Positions 40,427 to 49,546 of a DNA stretch of 64,000 nucleotides are shown one piece after another. The DNA is taken from positions 310,001 through 374,000 of the forward strand of contig NZ_CP014606.1 in NCBI RefSeq assembly GCF_001584725.1, read 5' to 3'. The DNA is from an endosymbiont 'TC1' of Trimyema compressum. GTDB taxonomy: Bacteria; Bacillota; TC1. The notes beneath the pieces are model-generated. The model was not told the DNA's origin and did no database searches. It worked only from the letters and a program-made list of their open reading frames with translations. Made by a program: the position numbers and the translations under genes. Position 1 is the first letter of the stretch. Each line of letters opens with the position of its first letter.

Positions 40427-40642
40427 TAATTTTAATACAATGCTCATCTTTGATGTTATAAGTTGGTCAATGCTTGTGTCGAAGATAATTCTTATTTACT
40501 TGTTTGTGCTAGAAATAATAAATGTTGAAGCAATTAAAGTTATTTTCTCAAGTTATAAAAAAATACTAGAAAAATTCTAAAATGTATTGACATATCATTT
40601 ATTTATAGATATAATAATTCTTGCGTCATGACGTTAAGGTAT

Positions 40643-40717
40643 TCCTTGATAGCTCAATGGTAGAGCACTCGGCTGTTAACCGAGTTGTTGTAGGTTCGAG
40701 TCCTACTCGAGGAGCCA
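40643..40717 (+). tRNA. tRNA-Asn (GTT)
   Basis: Acceptor TCCTTGA/TCGAGGA, anticodon loop CTGTTAA, T-arm GTAGGTTCGAGTCCTAC, encoded CCA. Confidence 0.95.
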
Positions 40718-40727
40718 AATTTTATTC

Positions 40728-40802
40728 GGGCCCATAGCTCAGGGGTAGAGCTACCGGCTCATAACCGGTTGGTCCCTGGTTCGATACCAGGTGGGCCCAC
40801 CA
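40728..40802 (+). tRNA. tRNA with CAT anticodon (elongator Met, possibly Ile2)
   Basis: Acceptor GGGCCCA/TGGGCCC, anticodon stem ACCGG/CCGGT with CTCATAA loop, T-arm CCTGGTTCGATACCAGG, encoded CCA. The paired first base and absence of three G-C pairs flanking the anticodon exclude the initiator. Met and lysidine-modified Ile2 cannot be separated with certainty. Confidence 0.92.
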
Positions 40803-40804
40803 AT

Positions 40805-40880
40805 GGGCGATTAGCTCAGCTGGGAGAGCGCTTGCCTTACAAGCAAGATGTCGGCGGTTCGATCCCGTCATCGCCCACCA
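40805..40880 (+). tRNA. tRNA-Val (TAC)
   Basis: Acceptor GGGCGAT/ATCGCCC, anticodon loop CTTACAA, encoded CCA. Confidence 0.95.
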
Positions 40881-40888
40881 AATATAAG

Positions 40889-40926
40889 AAAAAGCACCTT
40901 GGCTATGCCAAGGTGCTTTTTCTTTA
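40889..40926 (+). terminator. Rho-independent terminator of the tRNA cluster
   Basis: Stem AAAAAGCACCTTGGC / GCCAAGGTGCTTTTT. Confidence 0.92.
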
Positions 40927-40947
40927 CTTAAAGGAGCTTTTATAGAG

Positions 40948-41634
40948 ATGAAATTGAGAATCAATAAAAAATTAGAAGCCTTAGTAGCATTTATTGAAGC
41001 GGATGAGGTAGTTGCTGATATTGGTTGCGACCATGCTTATTTACTTATTGAATCTGTACTAAAAAAGCAGATTAAAAAAGGTATAGGTGTTGATGTAAAA
41101 AATGGACCTTTAGAGGGTGGACAAATAAATATCAATAAATTTGGTTTAGAAGGTGTTTTAACATTGCGCCTAGGTAATGGATTAGAGCCCCTTTTGTATA
41201 AAGAAGTAAATACAGTTGTTATTGCAGGTATGGGTGGTTATACTATTGTAGATATCTTAGAAAAAAGCTTAAGTAAAGTTAATGAATTAGATAAACTTAT
41301 TTTACAGCCTATGACAGAGTCAGAATTAGTAAGAAAATTTTTGAAAAATAATGGTTGGACCATTACAGAAGAAGAAATTGTTGAGGATGATCATTTATAT
41401 GTTATCATAGTAGCTAGGAGGGGAAAGTGGATTTGGGAAGATGATTTTTTATTAGAAATTGGTCCTTTATTATTTGAAAAGAAAGGGCCACTTTATGAAA
41501 AATATATTGATTATGAAGTGAAAACATTGGAAGGTATCTTAAAAGGCGTTTCAAAAGGGACTGAAAATGCCTTTTTGAAGCAACGAAAAAAAGACACGAT
41601 TGAAAAAATTAAAATGTGGGAGGGTTATCGATGA
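40948..41634 (+). CDS. trmK: tRNA (adenine-22-N1)-methyltransferase
   Basis: SAM-dependent methyltransferase making m1A22 in tRNAs. Motif I is VVADIGCDHAYLLI, motif II/IV region is TVVIAGMGGYTIVDIL, followed by LILQPMTESELVRKFL. Its 228 residues match the TrmK/YqfN family. It overlaps the next gene by ATGA, the usual trmK-nif3 pairing in Firmicutes. Start after AAAGGAGC. Confidence 0.93.
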   Translation: MKLRINKKLEALVAFIEADEVVADIGCDHAYLLIESVLKKQIKKGIGVDVKNGPLEGGQININKFGLEGVLTLRLGNGLEPLLYKEVNTVVIAGMGGYTIVDILEKSLSKVNELDKLILQPMTESELVRKFLKNNGWTITEEEIVEDDHLYVIIVARRGKWIWEDDFLLEIGPLLFEKKGPLYEKYIDYEVKTLEGILKGVSKGTENAFLKQRKKDTIEKIKMWEGYR

Positions 41635-42740
41635 TAGATAAAAATAAATCCTATAAAGATATTGTTGGTTTTTTAAATCAAAAATATCCTATTTATTTAA
41701 GTGAAAAATGGGACAACAATGGTTTATTTATACCTCCGGATAGAGAAGCAGTCACTAACATAGTTGTGACTTTGAGTTTGACTGAGTCTGTTATTGAAAA
41801 AGCTATTGCCCAAAAAGCTAACTTTATTATTAGTCATCATCCGTTAACCTTGTCAGGTTTAAAAACTATAGATTCAAAGACAAGGGAAGGTCATTTGCTA
41901 CTTCGACTTATCAAAAATGGTATTGGTTTATATGTTGCACATACAAACTTTGATTGTCATGTTGAGGGCTTAAATTATTATATAGGTAAAGCTATTGGCT
42001 TGAGTAAAATGGAACCATTAGAGCCAATTAATAAAGATACCCATTTAAAGCTGGAATTTTATATACCTAAAGAAAACGAAAAGACTGTTTTTCAAGCATT
42101 GTATAGTCTTGGTGCTGGCGCTTTTAATAATTATGACAGTTGCTCTTTTGCTTCAAAAGGATTTGGTTCTTTTAGAGGTCTCGAAAATAGTAGTCCTATT
42201 GGCAAGGTAGGAGAATTAACTATTGTAAATGAAGTTAAAGTTGAAATGATAATCCCTAAGAATAAGGCTGTCGAAATAGTTGAAACACTTAAAAGGGTAC
42301 ATCCTTATGAAGAGGTTGCCTATTATTTGCATTCCATTATATTTAATGAGAAAAAAAATGGATTAGGAAAAGTTGGTGTTCTAAGAAAAGCTGAGAAGCT
42401 TTCTGAGTTTATGAAACGGGTGAAAGCGGTACTGGGATGTGAAAGTATTGAAATGACTTATCCCTTAGAGGATATAATGATTAAGCGAGTTAGTATTTGT
42501 GGTGGCTCGGGGAAACATCTCCTTCCTCTTGCAATTAAGAGAAGTGACATTTATCTGACAGGAGATTTATCTTATCACGACTTTGAAAAAGCAGCGTATT
42601 ATAAATTTCCTTTAGGAAACATTGGCCATTTCCATAGCGAAAGGCTGGGATTGATAGGTTGGTCGGAAATGCTTAGCAGGCAATTAGCTGTTGCTGTATG
42701 TTTTTTAGAAGAAGAAGGAATGTATTCCACCGTAATCTGA
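41631..42740 (+). CDS. Nif3-like dinuclear metal protein (GTP cyclohydrolase 1 type 2 / YqfO family)
   Basis: 369 residues. Metal-binding residues appear in NFIISHHPLTLSG, VAHTNFDCHVEG and the C-terminal GNIGHFHSERLG. A CutA/PII-like insert occupies the middle (HPYEEVAYYLH). The role is uncertain despite the GTP cyclohydrolase label. Start ATG at 41631 overlaps the trmK stop; a farther upstream ATG in frame is not needed. Confidence 0.92.
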   Translation: MIDKNKSYKDIVGFLNQKYPIYLSEKWDNNGLFIPPDREAVTNIVVTLSLTESVIEKAIAQKANFIISHHPLTLSGLKTIDSKTREGHLLLRLIKNGIGLYVAHTNFDCHVEGLNYYIGKAIGLSKMEPLEPINKDTHLKLEFYIPKENEKTVFQALYSLGAGAFNNYDSCSFASKGFGSFRGLENSSPIGKVGELTIVNEVKVEMIIPKNKAVEIVETLKRVHPYEEVAYYLHSIIFNEKKNGLGKVGVLRKAEKLSEFMKRVKAVLGCESIEMTYPLEDIMIKRVSICGGSGKHLLPLAIKRSDIYLTGDLSYHDFEKAAYYKFPLGNIGHFHSERLGLIGWSEMLSRQLAVAVCFLEEEGMYSTVI

Positions 42741-43104
42741 TTACTTAAAAATTAATTTTTTAACTTGAATGAAGAGTGTATGGAGAATTTGTTGCTCCTC
42801 AAGGGAGAGTTTACTAAACCATTGTTCAAAAGAAGAAAAGGACAGAGCATTTTCTTGAATAATATTTTTTCTTGTTGATAATGAGGAGTTTCAAAGTAGA
42901 GAAGAAGCTCATGAATTGGCATCTCAAATAGTTTTGATAAGTGGAAAAGAATATCCAATTTTGGATATTGATCACCTCTTTCAATGGCTCCGTAATACCC
43001 TCTGGAAACATTTAAGTAATCGGCTGTTTTTCTTGGCTAAGTCTTTTGCTACTTCTTAGTTTACGTATTCTTTGAGAAAAAACATAATGGGTTTTTCTGT
43101 CCAT
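42741..43104 (-). pseudogene. XRE-family (phage-type) repressor, frameshifted
   Basis: After AAGGAGG and ATG at 43104: MDRKTHYVFSQRIRKLRSSK, then a shift within the HTH (RLSQEK / DYLNVSRGYYGAIERG), YPKLDILFHLSKLFEMPIHE and a C-terminal domain ending KLSLEEQQILHTLFIQVKK. A further shift lies near 42855. Typical of the immunity repressor next to an integrase. Confidence 0.82.
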
Positions 43105-43196
43105 ACATTTCACCTCCTTAGGTCATACTTATTGTAAACTAGTGGATATTGGATATCTATGTTCAAATGGTGTCATTTTGTCATATCTGCACTAAA

Positions 43197-43232
43197 AAGG
43201 CTAGGAACACCTATTAAAAGGTATCCTAGCCG
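43197..43232 (-). terminator. Terminator of the integrase remnant
   Basis: Minus-strand stem GGCTAGGATACCT / AGGTGTTCCTAGCC followed by TTTTT; the integrase stop lies at its left arm. Confidence 0.75.
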
Positions 43233-43244
43233 TTATTTTTACCT

Positions 43245-43265
43245 GTGGCAACATTATGGCAACAA
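43245..43265. repeat. Putative att-like direct repeat, left copy
   Basis: GTGGCAACATTATGGCAACAA at the 3' end of the integrase; recurs with one mismatch at 45409-45429. Confidence 0.45.
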
Positions 43266-43621
43266 TTATTTATTTTATCTATTACTTCTTGTTCCTTATC
43301 AGGGTACAGATGTCCATAAGTTTTAAATATCTGTTTAGGGTTAGTATGCCCAACTCTCTTGGCAATTTGGAATACATTAACACCTAAATTAATTAAAAAT
43401 GAAATATTGCTGTGCCTGAAGTCGTGTATTCTGATTCTATTTTTTATTTCAAATTTATCAAGGTATTTTTTAAACTTAGCACTCAATGCACCTGCTGAGT
43501 AAGGGGTAACATTTCCAAATTAAACAGTATTATATTTTGTTTACATCTCTCTTTATAATTTTTTAACATACTTATTAAGTAATCATCAATTAAAAGCGTT
43601 CTAACGCTTGATTGTGTTTTA

Positions 43622-43643
43622 GGGTGGGGGGGTGGGTGTGGGG
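43622..43643 (+). repeat. G-rich tract with four G-runs (possible G-quadruplex)
   Basis: Runs of 3, 7, 3 and 4 G separated by one to three bases, followed by eight T. Exceptional in this AT-rich DNA. It lies within the integrase pseudogene. Confidence 0.6.
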
Positions 43644-44117
43644 TTTTTTTTAATGTTCGACGGCTTCCTTTTCCATCTCTTTGAAGGGTCTTTTTTACGC
43701 TTAGAGAGCCTTTTTCTAAGTCTATGTCGTTCCACGGTCAAAGCCAACAATTCTCCAAGCCTCAAACCTGCAAAAAAGAATAGAAAAAATTAATTTATCT
43801 TTTTCAGAATCAATGTTTTTTATAAAGAACTTAAATTCTTCATAAGTTCAAAATTTCATTTCTTTTTGCTTATTCTGTATATTACCAACAGCCTTACAAG
43901 GATTTTTAGTAACGTTATAATACTTAATAGCATGATAAAAAATTGATGATAGAAGAGAGTGGATTCTTTGAATATATGATTTTGAATATCCTTTTTCAGT
44001 TATAATAAGTTGCCAATCTAAGATATTCCTATTACCTTTTGGACATATACTAAAAAAGTAGACAGGAAAAAGTGAAACATGTTTTAAATAAGTAGACACA
44101 TAAGAAAGGATAAAATT

Positions 44118-44336
44118 ATGAATAATTACAAGAAATACGATGAAGAATTTAAAAAAAGTATTGTTAATTTACACCAAAACGGTAAAACTCAATCCCAACT
44201 TTCTAAAGAATATGGTGTCTCCATGTCTGCTTTACACAAGTGGATTAAACTTTATTCTCAGGTTAGAATTGATGATGATACTATTCTAACCGCTAAGCAG
44301 ATTAAGGATCTTCAAAAGCGTAATGCTCGACTCTAG
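44118..44336 (+). pseudogene. IS transposase OrfA (copy 3), truncated
   Basis: HTH protein MNNYKKYDEEFKKSIVNL, TAG after KRNARL; the readable continuation reaches KAIAIFTPHSDKD at 44400 in the same frame. Confidence 0.88.
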
Positions 44337-44389
44337 GAGGAAAATATCATTTTAAAAAAAGCAATTGCCATATTCACGCCTCACTCAGA

Positions 44390-45267
44390 CAAAGATTAAT
44401 GGCTGTTCATACCCTTCGTTTTCAGCACGCTATCTCTTTTCTTTGTCATGTCCTTAAAGTGAACCGCAGCTCCTATTACAAATACTTTTCGGAAAAACTT
44501 TCTCCTAGAACTATTGAGAATTAAAAACTCCGTCAGCTTATTCTCGGAGATTTGTCATCTTACTAAGAGACGTATTGGCCCATCTAAGATTAAGGCTCTT
44601 CTTTCCTATGACTATGGCATCAACATCAGTATTGGTAGAGCGAGCCGCCTGATGACTGACATGAATCTTCCTAAAATGCCTACTATCAAACTTCGGTTTA
44701 TTCATCCGAGGTCTATTCCCAATTTTGATTGCCCTAACTACCTAAATCAAAATTTTAATGTTCCTCAGCCCAATCAAGTCTGGGCTAGTGACATTACCTA
44801 TATTAATTTAAATGCCTCTTTTGCTTATCTCTGTGTTATTATGGATTTATTTTCTCGTAAAATTATTGCTTGGAAGCTCTCTCTTAAAATTGATACTTCT
44901 CTTGTTAAGGATACTTTTATCAAAGCCTTTTATTCTCAAAAACCTTCTACTTCTCTTATTTTTCATTCTGACAGAGGTTCCTAATATACTTCTTTTATCT
45001 TTAGAAAGCTCCTTGATTCTTTTGGTATCATTCAATCTTTTTCTAAGCTTTCTCATCCTTGGGACAATGCTGTCGTTGAGTCCTTTTTAAATATATGAAA
45101 AAAGAAGAAATTCTTCGTAGGTCTTTTTCTTCCTTTGCTCAAATTAAGCTTTCCTGCTTTGAACACATTGAGGGCTTCTACAACCCCCTATACGTCCCCA
45201 CTCTGCTAATAACATTCTTTCTCCTAATTCCAAAGAAGACTATTTTTTCACTTCTATTAAAACTTAA
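44390..45267 (+). pseudogene. IS transposase OrfB (copy 3), defective
   Basis: Begins around RLMAVHTLRFQHAISFLCH. A TAA follows PRTIEN, and a frameshift precedes EICHLTKRRIGPSK. The DDE residues are in WASDITYI, MDLFSRK and the NAVVESF region. A stop follows HSDRGS, and shifts occur at FLNI/KKEEIL and near FYN. The ideal end is SIKT. Confidence 0.88.
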
Positions 45268-45358
45268 TTTCACTTTTTCTATCTACTCTATTGACATTCT
45301 TCCAGTTACTATTATGATGATACTAACACATCATATTTAAATCTCTGATTTAAGGTAA

Positions 45359-45392
45359 TACTCCCTAGGCAATGTGCTTGGGGAGTTTTGCT
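45359..45392 (+). terminator. Probable terminator
   Basis: Stem ACTCCCTAGGC / GCTTGGGGAGT followed by TTT, beyond IS copy 3. Confidence 0.6.
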
Positions 45393-45408
45393 ATATAAGC
45401 GATTTTTT

Positions 45409-45429
45409 GTGGCAACATTTTGGCAACAA
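45409..45429. repeat. Putative att-like direct repeat, right copy
   Basis: GTGGCAACATTTTGGCAACAA; differs in one base from 43245-43265. Its complement reads CCQNVAT, like the end of the integrase (CCHNVAT), so it may instead be a second integrase tail. Confidence 0.42.
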
Positions 45430-45606
45430 GAGGTAGAATGTATATATTATATTATATAAACCTTGATGAACCTAAATACACTTAACTAAAGTAAAACGAG
45501 CCTCAACGAACATGATTAAATCAAATATATAGTATTGTTATAATGATATTATATGAACTCAATGACAGAAAAAGCCTTCAAATATAGACAATATACTTAG
45601 AAAACC

Positions 45607-45635
45607 ATTGCTAATATACAGGTTTTTTGTTATAA
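45607..45635 (+). promoter_or_regulatory. Sigma-A promoter of rpsB-tsf
   Basis: TTGCTA, 17-nt spacer, TATAAT. It leaves a leader of about 95 nt before rpsB that could hold an S2 autoregulatory structure; I could not confirm one. Confidence 0.7.
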
Positions 45636-45736
45636 TTTTGCAGTTAGTAAAAATCACATTTGGCAAATCTTTAGATGGTGCCGTTAGGTATTTAAAGATA
45701 GTGCGTCAAATGGAAGTTAAAACCGAGGAGGAAAAA

Positions 45737-46549
45737 ATGTCAGTTATTTCAATGAAACAACTATTAGAAACAGGTGTTCACTTTGGACATCAAACTAGAA
45801 GATGGAACCCAAAGATGGATCGTTACATTTTCACAGCAAGAAACGGTATCTATATTATCGATTTACAGAAAACAGTACATATGATTGATGATGCTTATAA
45901 TTTTTTAAGAGAGGTTTCTGCTGAAGGTAAAAAAGTACTTTTTGTGGGAACAAAAAAGCAAGCTCAAGATGCTGTTAAAGAAGAGGCTATTCGTTCTGGT
46001 AGCTACTATGTTGACCAAAGATGGTTAGGTGGAATGTTGACAAACTTCCAAACCATTAAAAAAAGAACTAATCGCTTAAAAGAATTAAAGAAAATGGAAG
46101 AGAATGGTACATTTGATGTGCTACCTAAAAAGGAAGTTATTGAATTAAGAAAAGAAGAAGACAAGTTAGAGCGTTTTCTTGGTGGTATTAAGGAAATGAA
46201 TAAATTACCAGGAGCAATTTTTATTATTGATCCTAAAAAAGAAAGAATTGCAGTTGCTGAAGCAATAAAACTTGGAATTCCAACTGTTGCTATTGTTGAT
46301 ACAAATTGCGATCCAGATGAAATTGATTATGTTATTCCTGGTAATGATGATGCAATTCGCGCAGTAAAATTAATTACTGGTAAAATGGCTGATGGAATTA
46401 TTGAAGGTCACTATGCAAATGCTGACCAAGAGAATTTTGAAGATATTGAAGAAGTTATTATAGAAGGAGCTACAGAAGAAGGGGTTACTGATACAGAGCA
46501 ACAAGAAATGGCAGCAACTGAAAAAACTGCAATAGTATCCGAAGACTAA
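45737..46549 (+). CDS. rpsB: 30S ribosomal protein S2
   Basis: Required for S1/S21-side assembly of the small subunit. Signature regions [37 protein letters not shown] and [20 protein letters not shown]. The ATG at 45737 follows GAGGAGGAAAAA; the upstream in-frame region lies in the leader. A 270-residue product with an acidic C-terminal extension ([16 protein letters not shown]). First gene of the rpsB-tsf unit. Confidence 0.97.
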   Translation: MSVISMKQLLETGVHFGHQTRRWNPKMDRYIFTARNGIYIIDLQKTVHMIDDAYNFLREVSAEGKKVLFVGTKKQAQDAVKEEAIRSGSYYVDQRWLGGMLTNFQTIKKRTNRLKELKKMEENGTFDVLPKKEVIELRKEEDKLERFLGGIKEMNKLPGAIFIIDPKKERIAVAEAIKLGIPTVAIVDTNCDPDEIDYVIPGNDDAIRAVKLITGKMADGIIEGHYANADQENFEDIEEVIIEGATEEGVTDTEQQEMAATEKTAIVSED

Positions 46550-46576
46550 GATAAAGAAAAAGGATGATGATAGATT

Positions 46577-47221
46577 ATGATTAGTGCAAGTTTAGTAAAA
46601 GAGCTAAGAGAAAAAACAGGCGCAGGTATGATGGACTGTAAAAAGGCCTTAACTGAAACTGATGGGAATATGGATAAAGCCATTGATTTCTTAAGAGAAA
46701 AAGGTTTATCTGCTGCAGCTAAGAAATCAGGGCGAATTGCAACTGAAGGTTTAGTTGAAACTTATGTCCATGGGGGTGGCCGTTTAGGCGTTATGGTTGA
46801 AATTAACTGTGAAACTGACTTTGTTGCAAAAACAGATGATTTTCAAACTTTTGCAAAGGATATTGCAATGCATATTGCTGCTGCTAAACCTGAGTTTTTA
46901 AGCTCAGATGAAGTACCAGCTGATGTAATTGAATCTGAAAAGAAAATTTTGAGAGCACAAGCATTAAATGAAGGAAAACCTGAAAAGATTGTTGATAAAA
47001 TGGTTGAGGGAAGAATTCAAAAGTACTTTAAAGATGTTTGCCTTTTAGAACAACCTTTTGTAAAGGATCCTGATAAAACTATTAGCCAATTAATTACTGA
47101 GAAAGTAGCCATAATTGGAGAAAAAATTTCTATTCGTCGTTTTGTTCGTTATGAATTAGGTGAAGGAATGGAAAAAAGAGTGGATGAATTCGCTGATGAA
47201 GTAGCATCAATGATGAAATAG
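46577..47221 (+). CDS. tsf: Elongation factor Ts
   Basis: Nucleotide exchange factor for EF-Tu. N-terminal UBA-like region [19 protein letters not shown], then [18 protein letters not shown] and the C-terminal [14 protein letters not shown]. At 214 residues it is the short form found in many Clostridia, lacking part of the second core subdomain. Follows rpsB by 27 nt with AAAGGATG as ribosome-binding site. Confidence 0.96.
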   Translation: MISASLVKELREKTGAGMMDCKKALTETDGNMDKAIDFLREKGLSAAAKKSGRIATEGLVETYVHGGGRLGVMVEINCETDFVAKTDDFQTFAKDIAMHIAAAKPEFLSSDEVPADVIESEKKILRAQALNEGKPEKIVDKMVEGRIQKYFKDVCLLEQPFVKDPDKTISQLITEKVAIIGEKISIRRFVRYELGEGMEKRVDEFADEVASMMK

Positions 47222-47239
47222 TTTATCTACATAAAGATT

Positions 47240-47276
47240 TCAGAAGAGATAGTGCATATTGCATTATCTCTTCTTT
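47240..47276 (+). terminator. Rho-independent terminator of rpsB-tsf
   Basis: Stem AGAAGAGATAGTGCA / TGCATTATCTCTTCTTTT. Confidence 0.9.
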
Positions 47277-47330
47277 TATTATTATAGCTATAGATTTTTT
47301 ATGACTACTATTGAGAAGGAGGCTGAATAA

Positions 47331-48067
47331 ATGAATTATGAAAAGATAAGGAGTTATCTTCAAAAGAAAATGATTTTGATTCCCAAAGGAACAGAAATAA
47401 TGCGAGATTATAGAGACGATGAAAAATGGATTAGTTTTAATTCAAGAATGTCTAATCCGGGACGTAGAGGCAGTGCCCAAGAAGTAGCCTGGACAGCAGA
47501 TTTAGATGCATTTTATTTATTAGAAACACCTGTGGCTGAAGGCTTATACGCAACTGTGTTAGGTTTGCCTTTTCTTGAGACCAATAGAGAGAATCCTGTG
47601 ACCAATGTATCTTGGTATGACAGTATTCAGTTTTGTAATAAATTATCAATTGAAATGGGATTTGAACCTTGTTATTCTTTCTCAGAAAACAGGGAAAACA
47701 TAACTTGGAATAAGGGACAAGAATGGCTTTAGATTGCCTACAGATGCCCAGTGACAATATGCCTGTCGCGAGCTACATCTGTAGGCTATCGCTATGGTAA
47801 TCTTGACCAAATTGCTTGGTATAAAGGCAATTCCAATGAAACTATTCAACCCGTAAGACAAAAAGCACCTAATCTCTGGAAGTTATATGATATGATTGGG
47901 AATGTTTGGGAGTGGTGTTGGGACTTATATGATGAGACACGCTATGGTTCTTAGAGGAGGCAGTTGGGCAGAAGCTGGTCGTGCTTGTGGCACGACCTCT
48001 AGGAGACGGTAGTGTCCCTTCTTTGCAAATTGAGGATTTAGGATTTAGAATTGCCCGAAACAAGTAA
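47331..48067 (+). pseudogene. SUMF1 / formylglycine-generating-type protein, broken
   Basis: Starts MNYEKIRSYLQKKMILIPKG after GAAGGAGG. Pieces include DLDAFYLLETPVAEGLYATV, NPVTNVSWYDSIQFCNKLS and, after a shift near 47730, FRLPTDAQ with TGA in place of the usual W. Then YGNLDQIAWYKGNSNETIQP, MIGNVWEWCWDLYDETRYGS, a stop, and RGGSWAEAGRACGT and GFRIARNK. This is the FGE-sulfatase fold. Members modify Cys/Ser or act as nonheme iron enzymes; here probably a stand-alone protein of unknown substrate. Confidence 0.85.
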
Positions 48068-48264
48068 AGTTATTAAAATCTAGTAATAATTTAACTTTAC
48101 AAAGTTAAAGTCTCATGCCTTAATGAAATTAGGAAGCCCATTTTGAGATTCAAAAATAGGGAATAGGATTTTTACTATTTTTTCTTTTAACTGGTGTATA
48201 AAAGGAGACAGAAGAGGAAAAATAAGCTATAATATTTAGAGAAGATTAAAATGAGGTGGAATGA

Positions 48265-48984
48265 GTGAAGAAAGCTAAATACAAAAGAATTATTCTAAAA
48301 ATAAGTGGTGAAGCTCTTTCAGGAGAAGAACCATACGGTTTAAATGCCGAGACACTTGATAGTATTGGTGCACAGGTGAGTGAAATCAGTCATTTAGGTG
48401 TAGAAGTTGCTATTGTTGTCGGTGGTGGAAATATCTGGAGAGGTATTAAAGGTAGCCAGGAAACGGGTGTCGAGAGAGCCAATGCCGATTATATGGGTAT
48501 GCTTGCAACTGCCATTAATTCTTTAGCATTACAGGCTGCTTTTGAAAAAAGAGGTTTAGATACAAGAGTCATGTCAGCAATTGAAATGAGACAAATAGCT
48601 GAACCTTACATTCGTAGAAGAGCTATTAGACATCTTGAAAAAGGACGCGTTGTAATTTTTGCAGCTGGAACGGGAAATCCTTATTTTTCAACTGATACGA
48701 CTGCTGCATTAAGGGCAGCTGAAATACATGCAGAAGTTATTTTAATGGCCAAAAAGGTGGATGGGGTTTATGACTCAGATCCAAAGGCTAATGATAACGC
48801 TGTAAAGTACGATGTCTTGTCTTATATAGATATTTTGAATAATAATTTGAAAGTAATGGATGCAACTGCAGCTTCTTTATGTATGGATAATGAAATTGAA
48901 ATTATCGTTTTTGATTTAACAGAAAAAGGTAATATTTGTAAAGTGATTACCGGTGAAAATATTGGAACAATTATAGGAGGTTAA
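48265..48984 (+). CDS. pyrH: UMP kinase
   Basis: Phosphorylates UMP to UDP. Amino-acid-kinase fold with [52 protein letters not shown] and [14 protein letters not shown]. 239 residues. The GTG start at 48265 is chosen because the nearby ATG leads to a stop and GAGGTGG lies at the right distance. First gene of the pyrH-frr-uppS-cdsA-dxr-rseP-ispG-proS-polC run. Confidence 0.96.
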   Translation: MKKAKYKRIILKISGEALSGEEPYGLNAETLDSIGAQVSEISHLGVEVAIVVGGGNIWRGIKGSQETGVERANADYMGMLATAINSLALQAAFEKRGLDTRVMSAIEMRQIAEPYIRRRAIRHLEKGRVVIFAAGTGNPYFSTDTTAALRAAEIHAEVILMAKKVDGVYDSDPKANDNAVKYDVLSYIDILNNNLKVMDATAASLCMDNEIEIIVFDLTEKGNICKVITGENIGTIIGG

Positions 48985-48985
48985 T

Positions 48986-49546
48986 ATGGAAGAATTAGAA
49001 TTAATTTTGGAAACATCTGAAGAGAGAATGGCAAAAACTATTGAAGCTTTAAAGGAAAGTCTAAGAAGCATTAGAACAGGAAGAGCCACTCCGGGTTTAT
49101 TAGATGGCGTTTTAGTATCTTATTATGGTACACCAACACCTATTAATCAAGTGGCTAATATTTCTGCACCGGAGGCTAGTCTTTTATTAGTACAGCCGTA
49201 TGATAAAGGATCTATTAAGGATATTGAAAAAGGAATTATTGCAGCCGATATTGGTTTGAATCCCAATAATGATGGCGATGTAATTCGCATTCCTATTCCT
49301 CAATTAACTGAGGATAGAAGAAAAGAACTTGTGAAACAAGCTAAGAAAATTGCTGAAGAATTCAAAGTGCAGATTAGAAATTTAAGAAGAGATGGTAACG
49401 ATGATTTAAAGAAACTAGAAAAAGGTAGTGTTTCTGAAGATGTTATTATTAGTGGAATAGATCAAATCCAAAAGAAAACATATGAAATGATTAAAGAAAT
49501 TGATGTTATTCTCACTAACAAGGAAGCATCTATTATGGAAATTTAA
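48986..49546 (+). CDS. frr: Ribosome recycling factor
   Basis: Splits post-termination ribosomes with EF-G. SLRSIRTGRATPGLLDGVLV, ISAPEASLLLVQPYDKGSI and IRIPIPQLTEDRRKELVKQAKK are the family signature. 186 residues. Separated by 1 nt from pyrH (AGGAGG within the pyrH end) and overlapping uppS by 1 nt (TAATG). Confidence 0.97.
   Translation: MEELELILETSEERMAKTIEALKESLRSIRTGRATPGLLDGVLVSYYGTPTPINQVANISAPEASLLLVQPYDKGSIKDIEKGIIAADIGLNPNNDGDVIRIPIPQLTEDRRKELVKQAKKIAEEFKVQIRNLRRDGNDDLKKLEKGSVSEDVIISGIDQIQKKTYEMIKEIDVILTNKEASIMEI

Larger units (their letters stand above)
43226..44039 (-). pseudogene. Phage/ICE tyrosine integrase, 5' lost at IS and frameshifted
   Basis: From the IS boundary on the minus strand: NILDWQLIITEKGYSKSYIQ and LLSSIFYHAIKYY (core-binding domain), then broken frames with LRLGELLALTVE (catalytic Arg region). 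The final intact piece has IHDFRHSNISFLINLGV and RVGHTNPKQIFKTYGHLYP, with the HxxR, H and Tyr of the tyrosine recombinases. A G-rich tract and shifts disrupt 43500-43800. The N-terminal arm-binding domain is not found beyond the IS. Confidence 0.88.
44040..45304 (+). mobile_element. IS3-family (IS150-like) insertion sequence, copy 3
   Basis: 1265 bp in the opposite orientation to copies 1 and 2, with the same ends and the same encoded peptides. Left flank ends CCTTT, right flank starts GTTACT; no target duplication. It interrupts the integrase remnant. Confidence 0.93.

Noticed and set aside
40728-40802. Initiator tRNA-fMet
   Set aside because: The first acceptor pair is normal G-C and the anticodon stem lacks three consecutive G-C pairs.
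44847-45056. Lys/Arg-rich frame on the opposite strand of the IS (also at 13414-13623 and 33185-33394)
   Set aside because: Antisense shadow of the OrfB catalytic domain; composition only mirrors AT-rich coding DNA.
45608-45736. 43-residue N-terminal extension of S2
   Set aside because: It includes the promoter and leader; S2 begins at [18 protein letters not shown] behind GAGGAGG.
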